Positions 25,676-34,765 of a DNA stretch of 64,000 bases are shown piece by piece (the first letter of the stretch is position 1; every line of letters starts with the position of its first letter). Where the stretch lies: the NCBI GenBank assembly GCA_035550375.1, contig DASZPH010000019.1, forward strand, positions 124,001 to 188,000, in the 5' to 3' direction. The notes beneath the pieces are model-generated. The model was given only the letters and a program-made list of their open reading frames with translations, ran no database searches and had not been told where the DNA came from. The position numbers were made by a program, and so were the translations under genes. The stretch is from DASSFG01 sp035550375. Its GTDB lineage: Bacteria > Planctomycetota > Planctomycetia > Pirellulales > JAICIG01.

Positions 25676-25804
25676 TCAACGAGGGCAGCTTACGGCCACC
25701 TCGCTACCGTATAAAGCAGTTCCTCGGCTGTAAAGCGGTTGCTTGACTGACACTTAGGTCGTCCCTAAGATCGGGAGAGTCGATCTCTCCCCGGCGCGCC
25801 GCGC

Positions 25805-26500
25805 ATGGCGCCCGCATTCGCCCCTTTTGCTTCCAGCGCATCGAGCGCCCGCGACATGGCTGAACAAATTAGTCCCAACGCTTACTGCACCAACGGCGAA
25901 GACGACCTCGCGGCCTCGTTGAGCGTCTCGACGGTCGATCAGGAGCGCATCCAGCGGGCGGTGCGCGAGATTCTGGCGGCGATCGGCGAAGACCCCGATC
26001 GCGAGGGTCTGCGAGAGACGCCGGCCCGCGTCGCCAGAATGTACGCGGAGCTGTTTTCGGGGCTGCACGACGACCCCCGTCAGCACCTGCGGAAATTCTT
26101 TACCGAGAAATACGACGAAGTCGTGCTGGTCAAAAACATCAGCTTCAACAGCATGTGCGAGCACCACATGCTGCCGTTCATGGGAGAAGCCCACATCGGC
26201 TACCTGCCGGCGGGCAAAGTCATCGGCCTGAGCAAACTGGCGCGCGTGGTGGAAATGGTGGCGCGGCGGCCCCAGGTACAGGAGCGAATGACGGAGACCA
26301 TCGCCGACCTGCTGGTTGACGAGTTGGAAGCCAAAGGCGTGGCGGTGGTCGTCGAGGCGACCCATACCTGCATGACCATCCGTGGCATCCGCAAGCCGGG
26401 GAGCCTATGTGTGACCTCGGCGATGCGCGGTGTTTTCCGGTCACACCTTTCCAGCCGCTCGGAGATCATGAACCTGATCTACGGCGACCGGCGGGCCTAG
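25805..26500 (+). CDS. folE: GTP cyclohydrolase I
   Basis: 231 residues from the first ATG, or 214 from the ATG at 25856; the first 17 residues are Ala/Ser-rich and may be untranslated. Family motifs: GLRETPARVARMYAELFSG, FNSMCEHHMLPF with the zinc-binding Cys and His, IGLSKLARVVEMVARRPQVQERMT, and ATHTCMTIRGIRKPGS with the third zinc Cys. Catalyses GTP to 7,8-dihydroneopterin triphosphate, first step of folate (or queuosine-type) pterin synthesis. No other folate gene is nearby; the next gene is a membrane protein 57 bases downstream. Confidence 0.96.
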   Translation: MAPAFAPFASSASSARDMAEQISPNAYCTNGEDDLAASLSVSTVDQERIQRAVREILAAIGEDPDREGLRETPARVARMYAELFSGLHDDPRQHLRKFFTEKYDEVVLVKNISFNSMCEHHMLPFMGEAHIGYLPAGKVIGLSKLARVVEMVARRPQVQERMTETIADLLVDELEAKGVAVVVEATHTCMTIRGIRKPGSLCVTSAMRGVFRSHLSSRSEIMNLIYGDRRA

Positions 26501-26557
26501 ACCGCCGCCCGATCAGGCGAAAATGGGCGCCTCCACCACACACGCCGGTTTCGGTTC

Positions 26558-27379
26558 ATGCAGCTTCTCGTCCAGTTCATCATGCGGCTTTCGTTCGGTC
26601 TGGCCGCCGCCATGCTCTGCGTGTCGCCGCGCCAGGTGACGAGCGGCTACTACCGCAACAATATGTACGTGCTCCTGGGGCTGGGAGTGCTGGCTTCGTT
26701 GGTGGCGTGGATGGCGCCTGCCGATTCGGCGATCCCCGTCTGGCCGGCCGTCCTGGTCGCGGCCGCCAGTTACGTGGGGGCCGTCGCCTGGCTCTACGAG
26801 AAAGCTGGTCCAGGATTCATTGCCCTGGCCGCCATCGCCGCGAGCAGTTTGACCGGCGCCTGGTTGAGTCAGGCGAATGCGGCGAAGGACGCTCCGGTGG
26901 GCGTCGTGACAACGGACGGCGTTGCACCCCGATCGACCGCGCCGCAAATGGCGGGGGTATCCGGAACGCTTCGGACCCTCGACCCTGTGGCAGGCGGTTT
27001 AGTTCTTGGCGTCACGATGGCGGCCATGCTTTTGGGCCACTGGTATCTGAATGCGCCCGGCATGTCGCTGGCGCCGCTCAAGCGACTCGTGACCTGCATG
27101 GTGGCCGCCTTGCTCGTGCGGGGTGCCCTGGCCGGCGCCGGTCTAGTGCTTGAGTTGGGGGCGGCCGGCGCCTTCGATCTCTCTCAGTGGCTGTTCGTGG
27201 CGATGCGCTGGCTCATGGGCCTGGTCGGGGGCTTGATCGTCGCCTTCATGGCCCGTCAAACGCTTAAGATTCCGAATACGCAAGCCGCCACTGGCATCCT
27301 CTACGTCGGCGTCGTTTTCGCGTTTGTGGGCGAATTGACGGCCCAGCTACTGTCGCGCGGCAAGCCGTTTCCATTATGA
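26558..27379 (+). CDS. Multi-pass membrane protein, unknown function
   Basis: 273 residues with about seven hydrophobic segments (for example LLVQFIMRLSFGLAAAMLCV, NMYVLLGLGVLASLVAWMA, GGLVLGVTMAAMLLGHWYL, LLVRGALAGAGLVLELGAAG). A conserved-looking GHWYLNAPGMSLAPLKRL lies mid-protein. No transporter signature is recognised. Followed after seven bases by the zinc-ribbon protein gene, so the two are likely co-transcribed, possibly with folE. Confidence 0.75.
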   Translation: MQLLVQFIMRLSFGLAAAMLCVSPRQVTSGYYRNNMYVLLGLGVLASLVAWMAPADSAIPVWPAVLVAAASYVGAVAWLYEKAGPGFIALAAIAASSLTGAWLSQANAAKDAPVGVVTTDGVAPRSTAPQMAGVSGTLRTLDPVAGGLVLGVTMAAMLLGHWYLNAPGMSLAPLKRLVTCMVAALLVRGALAGAGLVLELGAAGAFDLSQWLFVAMRWLMGLVGGLIVAFMARQTLKIPNTQAATGILYVGVVFAFVGELTAQLLSRGKPFPL

Positions 27380-27386
27380 TGAATCG

Positions 27387-27893
27387 ATGCACACCCGATT
27401 TCGTTGCCCCCGCTGCGACAAGCCGGCCGAGGCAAAGCTCGCCGACTCCACGCTCACCTGCCCCCATTGCGGCTTGCAAATCCACGAGCCTCCCGATGCC
27501 TGGCAAGAGGGCCGTCTCAAGCGATGTCTCGTCTGTCCCAGCACCGACCTGTTCATCCGCAAGGATTTTCCGCAACGGTTAGGCGTAGCCATTGTAGCGG
27601 TGGGGATCGCGCTAAGCTGTATCACCTGGCTCAATTATTGGGTCACGGCAACCTTCGCGGTGCTATTTGCGACGGCGCTGGCCGATTTCGTGCTCTACTT
27701 GATCGTGGGTGATTCGCTGGCCTGCTACCGTTGTGGGGCGGAATACCGTCAGTTGCCTGACGGAAAAGGGTATGCCGCCTTCGACCTGGAAACCCATGAG
27801 CGCTACCGCCAGCAGTCGGCCCGCCTGGCGGGAGCGGACGGCGGCAAAAGTGGGTCCAGCCTCAGGCATCGGGAGCCAAGCGTCCGAGACTAG
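27387..27893 (+). CDS. Zinc-ribbon membrane protein
   Basis: 168 residues. The N-terminal RCPRCDKPAEAKLADSTLTCPHCGL is a CxxC..CxxC zinc ribbon; a second Cys pair (CLVCPSTDLF) and a third (CYRCGAEYRQL) flank two membrane helices (GVAIVAVGIALSCITWLNYW and FAVLFATALADFVLYLIVG). The C-terminus is hydrophilic. Role unknown; probably binds zinc structurally on the cytoplasmic side. Starts seven bases after the preceding membrane-protein gene. Confidence 0.8.
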   Translation: MHTRFRCPRCDKPAEAKLADSTLTCPHCGLQIHEPPDAWQEGRLKRCLVCPSTDLFIRKDFPQRLGVAIVAVGIALSCITWLNYWVTATFAVLFATALADFVLYLIVGDSLACYRCGAEYRQLPDGKGYAAFDLETHERYRQQSARLAGADGGKSGSSLRHREPSVRD

Positions 27894-27926
27894 CACTCCA
27901 ACGCCCCGTTAGGGCGAACGAACATC

Positions 27927-27986
27927 GGAGGATGGCCTTCCCAGGCCGTCCTTTGCCCAGCGGACGGCCTGGGAAGGCCATCCTCC
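27927..27986. repeat. Perfect 25-bp inverted repeat (hairpin element)
   Basis: Arms 27927-27951 and 27962-27986 are perfectly complementary over 25 bases around the 10-base loop TTTGCCCAGC; the arm core is GGATGGCCTTCCCAGGCCGT. From memory, this GGATGGCCTTCC..GGCCGTCC hairpin is a dispersed element in planctomycete genomes. A small hairpin (CGCCC..GGGCG, 27902-27916) precedes it. The element ends 19 bases before the next start codon, so it would sit in that mRNA leader or terminate the operon upstream. Confidence 0.9.
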
Positions 27987-28005
27987 TCGCCGCACTTCAG
28001 GAGAA

Positions 28006-30999
28006 ATGGACCAACAGCACGAACGGATCCAAGAAGATCTGCGAGGACTCGTCCGGGGCGAAGTCCGTTGCGACGACGTCTTCCTGCAGCTTTACGCCAG
28101 CGACGCGAGCATCTACCAGATCAAGCCGCTGGCGGTGGTCCGGCCGCGCACCGCCGCCGACGTGGCCGCGACCCTCGAATACGCGCGCGAGAACCAGCTT
28201 CCCGTTCACGCCCGTGGGGCGGGTACGGGCCTTGCGGGCGAATCGCTCGGAGAAGGCATCGTCGTCGACTTTTCCAGCCATTTCCGCCGCGTGTTCTCGG
28301 TCGAAGGGGACACCGTGCGGTTGCAGCCGGGCGTGGTCCACGAGCGCCTCAACGCCCAGCTTCGGCTGCACGGGCGGCTTTTCGGACCCGACCCCGCCAT
28401 GAGCCACGTGACGACCATGGGAAGCGTCGTCGCCTTGGACGGATGCGGCAGCCATTGGTTGAAGTACGGCTCGGCCCGACGCCACGTCCGCCGCCTGGAA
28501 GTGGTCCTTGCCGACGGCAGCCTCATCAGCGCGGGACAAGAGCCGCTCGTCGACGGCGGCAGCCAGGATCCCAGCCCGCGCAAACGGGAGCTCATCAACG
28601 GCCTGGTGGCGCTGGTCACGCGATACTCCGACGTGATCCGCGCTCATCAGCCCAAGAGCCTCGTCAATCGCTGCGGTTATCAGGTTGCCAATCTTTTGAC
28701 CAACGGACATTTCGATCTGGCCCGTCTGCTGGTCGGTTCGGAAGGAACGCTTGCGCTCACGACCGAAATGACGCTGGCCACGCAGGCGCTACCCAAGCAT
28801 CAGGGAATGGCCTTGCTCTTGTTCGAGCGGCTGGAAAGCGCCGCCCGCGCCGTGCAGGAGGTGCTGCCCTTCGACCCGGCGGCCTGCGATCTGATGGACC
28901 GGCGGCATTTGGCGCTGGCCCGTGAAAGCAGTCCGCGGTACGACGCCCTGATCCCAGCCTCCACCGAAGCCCTGCTGCTGGTCGAGTTCTACAGCGACGA
29001 TCCGCTGGAATTGCGCGAGCGAGTTCGACAGGCGGCCGACCGGGTCCGGCGGCGCAAGCGGCTCGCCTTCGACACCCGCCAGGCTTTCACGGCGGACGAC
29101 ATGGACCTCTACTGGCAGTTGGCGCGAAAGGTTGTGCCGACGCTCTACCGGCTCAAAGGGTCGACTCGCGCCTTGCCGTTCGTCGAGGATATGGCCGTGC
29201 CGCCCGAAACGTTGCCGGGCTTTCTGGTCGATATGCAGAACATCCTCAAGCGGCACCAGGTGACCGCGACCCTGTTCGCGCATGCCGGTCATGGGCAGCT
29301 TCACCTGCGCCCGTTTCTTGATATGTCCGACCCCGATCACCTGCGGACGATGGAAGCGCTTGCCGACGAGCTGTATGAGGCCGTCTTTCGCGTGGCCGGC
29401 ACGATGAGCGGCGAACATGGGGCGGGACTCAGCCGCACCCCGTTCATGCGGCGGCAATACGGAGATCTCTATCCGCTGTTTGTCGAAATCAAACGCTTGT
29501 TCGACCCGCAGGGGGTGCTCAACCCGGGCAAGGTCGTCAACGAGTCGCCCGGCTCGCTCATCTCCTATTTGCGCCCGGTCAAGCCTCCGCAATCCGTCCA
29601 GGCGCCCGATATCGCGGAGGTTCCCCAGGATGACCCGGCGCCGCACGAACTTGCGCCGCGCGAAATCATCGACCTGCAGCTTCATTGGGATCCGGGAGAG
29701 ATCCATCAGATCGCGCGGGCCTGCAACGGTTGTGGATCGTGCCGGGCGCAGGATGCCAGCGTTCGCATGTGCCCCATCTTTCGCTTCGGACAGGCCGAAG
29801 AGAGCTCGCCGCGGGCCAAGGCCAATCTGATGCGCGGCATCCTCACGGGCCAGCTCAAGCCGGAGCTGATCAAAAGCGACGACTTCAAGGATGTGGCCGA
29901 CTTGTGCGTCAACTGCCAGCAGTGCCGCCTCGAATGCCCGGCGGGGGTCGACATTCCCAAGCTAATGCTGGAGGCGAAGGCGGCCTACGTCGCCAACAAC
30001 GGGCTGCGGCTGCGGGACTGGGTCGTCACACGGCTCGACCTGTTCAGCGCGCTGGGCTGCGTAATCAGCCCGCTGGCCAACTGGGCGCTCGGAAATCGCC
30101 AGGCCCGCTGGCTGCTGGAAAGAGTGGGCGGAATTGCTCGCGGGCGTAAGCTGCCGCGGTTCGCTCCGCGTCCTTTTATGCGACGAGCCAGCCGCCGCCG
30201 CCTGACCCAACCCACCCGCCGCTCGGGGCGCAAGGTGCTCTACTTCATCGATACTTACGCCAACTTCCACGATCCTCAGCTCGCCGAGGCGATGGTCGCC
30301 GTTTTGGAACACAACGGCGTGGCCGTCTACGTTCACCCCGACCAGACGCAGTCGGGCATGGCCATGGTCTCGCTGGGCGCCGTCGATCGCGCCTGCAAGG
30401 TGGCGGCCCATAACGTCTCGATTCTGGCCGACGCCATTCGGCAGGGATATACGGTGGTGGCCAGCGAGCCTTCGGCCGCACTGTGTCTGACGCGGGAATA
30501 TCCCGACCTGCTGGGCGACGACGACGCCCGGCTTGTCGCCGCCAACACCAGCGAAGCATGCACCTACCTCTGGAACATGCACCTGATGGGCAAGCTGCAG
30601 CTCGATCTGAAGCCGATCAACGCCACGGTCGGATACCACACGCCCTGCCACCTCAAGGCGTTGGGGGTCGGTTCGCCTGGCGAGAGCCTGCTGCGGCTCG
30701 TCCCCGGTTTGACCGTTCACCGGCTCGACAAGGGCTGTTCGGGCATGGCCGGCACGTTCGGGCTGAGAAAAGAGAACTACCGCAACAGCCTGCGCGCCGG
30801 CTGGCCCTTGATCTCCTCCATACGCGAATCGAACTGGCTGGCGGGCACCACCGAATGCAGCGCGTGCAAGATGCAGATGGAACAAGGAACAAGCAAGCCG
30901 ACGATTCACCCGCTCAAGCTGCTCGCCCTCTCGTATCGGCTGATGCCCGAAATCGCGTCGCTGTTGAACACCAGGGGCAAGGAGTTGATTGTTACGTGA
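28006..30999 (+). CDS. YdiJ-like FAD-linked dehydrogenase with Fe-S and CCG domains
   Basis: 997 residues. Residues about 40-260 are an FAD-binding type-4 (PCMH) domain (HARGAGTGLAGESLGEG; GSEGTLALTTEMTLA), followed by the FAD-oxidase C-terminal domain (EHGAGLSRTPFMRRQYG, LFDPQGVLNPGKV). Two [4Fe-4S] sites follow: CNGCGSCRAQDASVRMCP near 573 and CVNCQQCRLECP near 635. The C-terminal third has CCG-type cysteine motifs (HTPCHLKALG, KGCSGMAGTFG, ECSACKMQME), as in GlpC/heterodisulfide reductases. This matches the YdiJ type of D-2-hydroxyacid (lactate or hydroxyglutarate) dehydrogenase passing electrons to quinone. The moaD start overlaps its stop. Confidence 0.92.
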   Translation: MDQQHERIQEDLRGLVRGEVRCDDVFLQLYASDASIYQIKPLAVVRPRTAADVAATLEYARENQLPVHARGAGTGLAGESLGEGIVVDFSSHFRRVFSVEGDTVRLQPGVVHERLNAQLRLHGRLFGPDPAMSHVTTMGSVVALDGCGSHWLKYGSARRHVRRLEVVLADGSLISAGQEPLVDGGSQDPSPRKRELINGLVALVTRYSDVIRAHQPKSLVNRCGYQVANLLTNGHFDLARLLVGSEGTLALTTEMTLATQALPKHQGMALLLFERLESAARAVQEVLPFDPAACDLMDRRHLALARESSPRYDALIPASTEALLLVEFYSDDPLELRERVRQAADRVRRRKRLAFDTRQAFTADDMDLYWQLARKVVPTLYRLKGSTRALPFVEDMAVPPETLPGFLVDMQNILKRHQVTATLFAHAGHGQLHLRPFLDMSDPDHLRTMEALADELYEAVFRVAGTMSGEHGAGLSRTPFMRRQYGDLYPLFVEIKRLFDPQGVLNPGKVVNESPGSLISYLRPVKPPQSVQAPDIAEVPQDDPAPHELAPREIIDLQLHWDPGEIHQIARACNGCGSCRAQDASVRMCPIFRFGQAEESSPRAKANLMRGILTGQLKPELIKSDDFKDVADLCVNCQQCRLECPAGVDIPKLMLEAKAAYVANNGLRLRDWVVTRLDLFSALGCVISPLANWALGNRQARWLLERVGGIARGRKLPRFAPRPFMRRASRRRLTQPTRRSGRKVLYFIDTYANFHDPQLAEAMVAVLEHNGVAVYVHPDQTQSGMAMVSLGAVDRACKVAAHNVSILADAIRQGYTVVASEPSAALCLTREYPDLLGDDDARLVAANTSEACTYLWNMHLMGKLQLDLKPINATVGYHTPCHLKALGVGSPGESLLRLVPGLTVHRLDKGCSGMAGTFGLRKENYRNSLRAGWPLISSIRESNWLAGTTECSACKMQMEQGTSKPTIHPLKLLALSYRLMPEIASLLNTRGKELIVT

Positions 31000-31247
31000 A
31001 CGTGCACGTGCAGATGTTTGCTCGAGCGAAGGAACTGGCGGAGCGCGACGTGGTTGAGGTCCGCCTCGACGACGGGGCCAAAGTGTTGGTTTCAGACTTG
31101 CGGCGCGCGCTGGCAGAAGAAGTGCCGGCGCTGCGGCTCATCCTGCCGCACGTGATGTTCGCCGTGAACATGGAATACGCCGCTGACCACCTGGTCGTTC
31201 CCGACGGGGCGGCCGTGGCCTGCATTCCGCCGGTCAGCGGCGGATGA
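30996..31247 (+). CDS. moaD: MoaD/ThiS-type sulfur carrier protein
   Basis: 83 residues from a GTG at 30996 that overlaps the preceding TGA (GTGA), with AAGGAG about ten bases before it. The ubiquitin-like fold is suggested by length and pattern (VNVHVQMFARAKELAERDVVEVRLDDG, LVVPDGAAVACIPPVSGG), and the essential C-terminal Gly-Gly is present. MoaD carries the thiocarboxylate for molybdopterin synthesis with MoaE; no moaE is in the window. Coupling to an FAD/Fe-S dehydrogenase gene is unusual but clear from the overlap. Confidence 0.88.
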   Translation: MNVHVQMFARAKELAERDVVEVRLDDGAKVLVSDLRRALAEEVPALRLILPHVMFAVNMEYAADHLVVPDGAAVACIPPVSGG

Positions 31248-31268
31248 CGGATTCGTCGTCAGTGGGCG

Positions 31269-31940
31269 TCACTCGGCCCATTCGTCATCGTCTTCATCTT
31301 CGAGCAGGCCGAAGGGTGTCGCTCCGTCGATTAGCATCACGTATTCACCACCAGCGGCCTGGACGCGCTGTGCGACCATCTGTGCCTTGGCGAGCGAGTC
31401 GTGCGGTCCGGGAAAATAGAAGGGTTTGCCGTTTTTGCCGAATTCGAGTTCGTCGTGGCACAGAGAGGGATCGATGCCGTCCATCAGGTGCCGCACGGTG
31501 TGAAAATCGGGGTGCGGTGGAAGGCCGAGGGATTGCGCATAGTCAACCGCGCAATGCACGAGCTTCGAAAAACGCTCGGGAGAGATGTTTCGTTGCGGCC
31601 CGCCGCTGCCGGCCAACTTGGTCAAAACGGCTTTATAATCCTCGTCGCCAACTTCCTTCCAGAAGACATCCTTGACGCCGAGGCAATAGGTGTCGACGAG
31701 AAAAACCCCCATCACAATACGGCTGTTCGGGGCACGCCGAGCGATGATCAGGTTGCCAATCCCGCGGCTCCATAGCCTCTCGGGCTCAATCGCGGCAACG
31801 ATCGGCCATGACGCCGCCGATTGGAATCGTATGGCGGGATTCCTTGAGCTTGCCCTGGCCGATTGCCGCCGCTTCTCAGCGCGCTTCGCCTTCTGTTTGG
31901 CCAGACGTTTTTGTTCCCGCGCTCCGTGCCGCTTCGACAT
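31269..31940 (-). CDS. Conserved hypothetical protein with basic N-terminus
   Basis: 223 residues from the ATG at 31940, chosen because AAAGGAG lies eight bases upstream; a longer frame to 31991 lacks one. The first 30 residues are strongly basic (KRHGAREQKRLAKQKAKRAEKR). The rest is globular: GNLIIARRAPNSRIVMGVFLVDTYCLGVKDVFWK, then SKLVHCAVDYAQSLGLPPHPDFHTVRHLM, and an acidic end (LLEDEDDDEWAE). I recognise the VDTYCLGVKD stretch as belonging to widespread uncharacterised proteins but know no function. Convergent with moaD, 21 bases apart. Confidence 0.75.
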   Translation of the reverse strand: MSKRHGAREQKRLAKQKAKRAEKRRQSARASSRNPAIRFQSAASWPIVAAIEPERLWSRGIGNLIIARRAPNSRIVMGVFLVDTYCLGVKDVFWKEVGDEDYKAVLTKLAGSGGPQRNISPERFSKLVHCAVDYAQSLGLPPHPDFHTVRHLMDGIDPSLCHDELEFGKNGKPFYFPGPHDSLAKAQMVAQRVQAAGGEYVMLIDGATPFGLLEDEDDDEWAE

Positions 31941-32022
31941 GCGAGACTCCTTTCCAAAGGGTTCCGTTCCATCACCCTGCACGTTTGTCATTCTAGGGAC
32001 TCACCGCTGCGTGCGCCAATGA

Positions 32023-32191
32023 TACCTGAACTTCGACGAACTTCGTCGGAACGGGGATGCCCTTGATCGCGCGGGTTTCGATCGCTACTCCGACCCTTTG
32101 CTGTTGCCTGACATCGCGTCGCTGTTGGAGATAAGAAACAAGGAGGTGATCCTCACGTGAAGGTGCGCGTGCGGAGGTTTGCTTGGGCAAG
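32023..32191 (+). pseudogene. Decayed copy of the dehydrogenase-moaD junction
   Basis: From 32111 to about 32191 the DNA aligns without gaps to 30955-31035, the end of the FAD dehydrogenase gene and start of moaD, at about 70% identity. The frame still reads LPDIASLLEIRNKEVILT* against the intact MPEIASLLNTRGKELIVT*, and the same ACGTGA junction and GTG-initiated VKVRVRRFAWA follow (intact: VNVHVQMFARA). Upstream the frame is open only back to a stop at 32020. The moaD-like frame then loses all resemblance. It fills part of the 408-base gap 31941-32348; nothing else is seen there. Confidence 0.75.
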
Positions 32192-32348
32192 GCGACCGGA
32201 GAAGGTCGCCCCGGCGTCAGGCTTTTCGCGTTTTTCGACTGGCACCCCCGCAGACTCCAATTAAACTGGGATTTATGCGGCCGGGCCGAGGCTTTTGCCC
32301 TGCCAGCGGGCTGGCTACGCGCCAGCAGGCCAGGGGAGCGATCGCGCT

Positions 32349-33014
32349 GTGAGTGACCAGAATCTTCGTCTGTCGCTTTTGGAGGTGCTCTACCACGAGT
32401 ACCAGGTCTCGCAGCAACTGAGTACCTTCATCGGACAGGTTTCGCGGGCCTACACGGTCGGAACGCTCGAGGCCCTCTCGGAGCGCGGCTCGCGAATCAC
32501 GCGTCGCGCAGCCGTCGTGGCGCTAGGGCAACTCGCCGGCTACAGTTCTAATCATCCGCTCGGCCGCGCACTGCAGGACGACGATCGCGGCGTGCGCCTG
32601 GCGGCCGAAGAGGCGCTGAGAAGCGTCTGGTGCCGGGCCGGCACTGAAGACCAGCGCTTCGAGCTTCAGGCCGTCATTGAAGCCAACTCGGCACGCCGCT
32701 ATCACGAGTCGATCGCCCGGGCGACGGCCCTGATTCACGCGGCGCCCAGCTTCGCTGAAGCGTGGAACCAGCGGGCGGTGGCCTGGTACGGTTTGGGCAA
32801 CTACCCCGAGTCGATCGCCGACTGCAACCAGGCGCTGGAAATCAATCCCTACCACTTCGGCGCCGCTTCCGGCATCGGCCAGTGCTATTTGCAACTCGGC
32901 CGGCCGCGCTTGGCGCTGGAAAGTTTTCGCCGCGCCTTGGCCCTCAACCCGAATCTGGAAGGGGTCCGGGCCAATATCGCCTCGCTGGAACGGACGCTAG
33001 GCAAAAAGAAGTAG
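32349..33014 (+). CDS. HEAT/TPR-repeat protein
   Basis: 221 residues from a GTG at 32349 with AGGGGAG about 11 bases upstream; an ATG at 32295 would add 18 low-complexity residues. Residues about 1-110 have HEAT-like units (GSRITRRAAVVALGQLAGY, DDDRGVRLAAEEALRSVW). From about 125, two to three TPRs follow (AEAWNQRAVAWYGLGNYPESIADCNQALEINP, FGAASGIGQCYLQLGRPRLALESFRRALALNP). No signal peptide. A protein-protein adaptor is likely; partner unknown. Confidence 0.8.
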   Translation: MSDQNLRLSLLEVLYHEYQVSQQLSTFIGQVSRAYTVGTLEALSERGSRITRRAAVVALGQLAGYSSNHPLGRALQDDDRGVRLAAEEALRSVWCRAGTEDQRFELQAVIEANSARRYHESIARATALIHAAPSFAEAWNQRAVAWYGLGNYPESIADCNQALEINPYHFGAASGIGQCYLQLGRPRLALESFRRALALNPNLEGVRANIASLERTLGKKK

Positions 33015-33201
33015 CGAGATCCCTCTCCGCCGCGGATTTCTCCTGTTCTTCTCCGCCCGAAGTCACGGGCCGGCGTGTATCCCGGGCATTTCAGCAGGGC
33101 TCATCCAGGATTAGACAGGTCCTAACGCGGCACTCATTTGACGTGGTTACACTGGCCCGCGTGGAGGGACGGGCCTTCCAGCAAATTCCTCATGAGTCAG
33201 G

Positions 33202-33417
33202 ATGATGGGCATGCAGGGAATGTTAGTCAAACAAGTGGCCAGCGAGCCGACGCCAGCCGAGATTGCCGCCTGCTGTGCCGAAATCCGGTCGCAGTGGAGC
33301 AACCGCACCTTCCGGATACGCGCGGGCCTGCCGCCCGTCGGCCTGACCGTGCAGGTTAGCGAGACGAGCGTCGGCACGCCCACCCGGCGGCGTGCTTCGA
33401 CGGTAGAAATCGATTAA
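33202..33417 (+). CDS. Small conserved planctomycete-type protein
   Basis: 71 residues. The core TPAEIAACCAEIRSQWS..RAGLPP resembles many short planctomycete proteins that read P-T-P-x-E-I-A-x-x-C-A-x-I-R-x-x-W-S followed by basic residues (from memory). The second half is basic and probably disordered. The ATG at 33220, preceded by AGGGA, is an alternative start (65 residues). Function unknown; stands alone between longer genes. Confidence 0.55.
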   Translation: MMGMQGMLVKQVASEPTPAEIAACCAEIRSQWSNRTFRIRAGLPPVGLTVQVSETSVGTPTRRRASTVEID

Positions 33418-33635
33418 GCGTGGGAGGCGATCGGCGGACCCGGACCAGCACGCATGGCGGCCATCAAACCGTTCCCCAGGCCCGCCAGGATTTATGGAGC
33501 GTATCCTTTTGAATTTGGCTCGCGTCTTCGCCGAAGGGCACGTCGCGGACACGCCGCTAATCAGAGCGGTTCGCGATGATCGAGCGGTCGGGTGGCTGAG
33601 GCCATGAAGCTGCTGATAGCGAGAGGAGACACGCA

Positions 33636-34607
33636 ATGAAGACGATGTTGGTGCTGCCCGTCTTGGGTGCTTTCGTTTGGGCCATAACCGCCGCCAACGC
33701 AGCCGATGAGCCGTCGGCGGAGACCACCGCCGGCTGGGTGAAATGCAGCAAGAACCCGGTGCTGGGCGGCGATCTGGGAACTTGCTTCGACATCTCCGTT
33801 CTCAGGGAGGGAGACGCCTATCGCATGTGGTTCTCCTGGCGACCCAAAAAGAGCATCGCCCTGGTCGAAAGCAAGGATGGCATCGAATGGAGCAAGCCCG
33901 TGATCGTCATTGGGCCCAACGACAAGACCGATTGGGAGAGCGATCTCAACCGCCCGATCGTCATCAAGAACGGCGGGCTTTATCAGATGTGGTATACGGG
34001 CCAGGCACGAGGCAAGTCGTGGATTGGCTATGCCACCAGCCGCGACGGCGAAACGTGGCAGCGCGAGAGCGACAAACCGGTTCTCTCTGCGGGGGAACCT
34101 TGGGAGAAGGTCGCCGTGATGTGTCCGCACGTCGTTTACGACGACAAGGCAAAGGTTTATCGCATGTGGTATTCAGGCGGCGATCAATACGAGCCGGATG
34201 CGATTGGTTACGCAACAAGCCACGACGGCCTCGTTTGGAGCAAGCACGAAGGCAATCCGACCTTCAAGCCAGACCGCAGCCTGGACTGGGAAAAAGACCG
34301 GGTGACCGCTTGCCAGGTCGTTCCCACGAAGAACGGCTTCGTGATGTTCTACATCGGGTTCCGAGACCAGCACCACGCCCAGATCGGGATGGCGCTATCG
34401 AGCGACGGCATCTCTGGCTGGAAACGACATAACGCCAACCCCGTCATCCGCCCTGGCGTCGGCAAGTGGGACTCGGAGTCGTGCTACAAACCGTTTGCGG
34501 TCTACGACGGGCGGAAGTGGCTTTTGTGGTACAACGGGCGCACGGGTGGCCTCGAACAGATCGGCCTCGCCACACACGATGGAGAAGATTTGGGGTTTGG
34601 GTTTTGA
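33636..34607 (+). CDS. Exported beta-propeller glycosidase-like protein (GH43/GH130 type fold)
   Basis: 323 residues behind GAGAGGAG. A clean signal peptide (MKTMLVLPVLGAFVWAITAANA) is followed by repeated blades of the five-bladed propeller of families such as GH43, GH62, GH32 and GH130: YRMWFSWRPKKSIALVESKDGIEWSKP, YQMWYTGQARGKSWIGYATSRDGETW, YRMWYSGGDQYEPDAIGYATSHDGLVW, and WLLWYNGRTGGLEQIGLATHDGEDLGF. The family and substrate cannot be fixed by eye. Location periplasmic or extracellular. Confidence 0.85.
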   Translation: MKTMLVLPVLGAFVWAITAANAADEPSAETTAGWVKCSKNPVLGGDLGTCFDISVLREGDAYRMWFSWRPKKSIALVESKDGIEWSKPVIVIGPNDKTDWESDLNRPIVIKNGGLYQMWYTGQARGKSWIGYATSRDGETWQRESDKPVLSAGEPWEKVAVMCPHVVYDDKAKVYRMWYSGGDQYEPDAIGYATSHDGLVWSKHEGNPTFKPDRSLDWEKDRVTACQVVPTKNGFVMFYIGFRDQHHAQIGMALSSDGISGWKRHNANPVIRPGVGKWDSESCYKPFAVYDGRKWLLWYNGRTGGLEQIGLATHDGEDLGFGF

Positions 34608-34765
34608 ACCCAGCCGGGGGTGGGGGCCTGGCAATGCGGTCCTATGCGGCCTCCGGGGGGCTACTCCGTTCTCCCGCCGATCTTCCGTCGCTTGTTTCTC
34701 GACAAGCCGACGGGGCACTTGTCTAATGAGCACCGGAACATCGGGCCCGCTAGGGAGACTCAATC

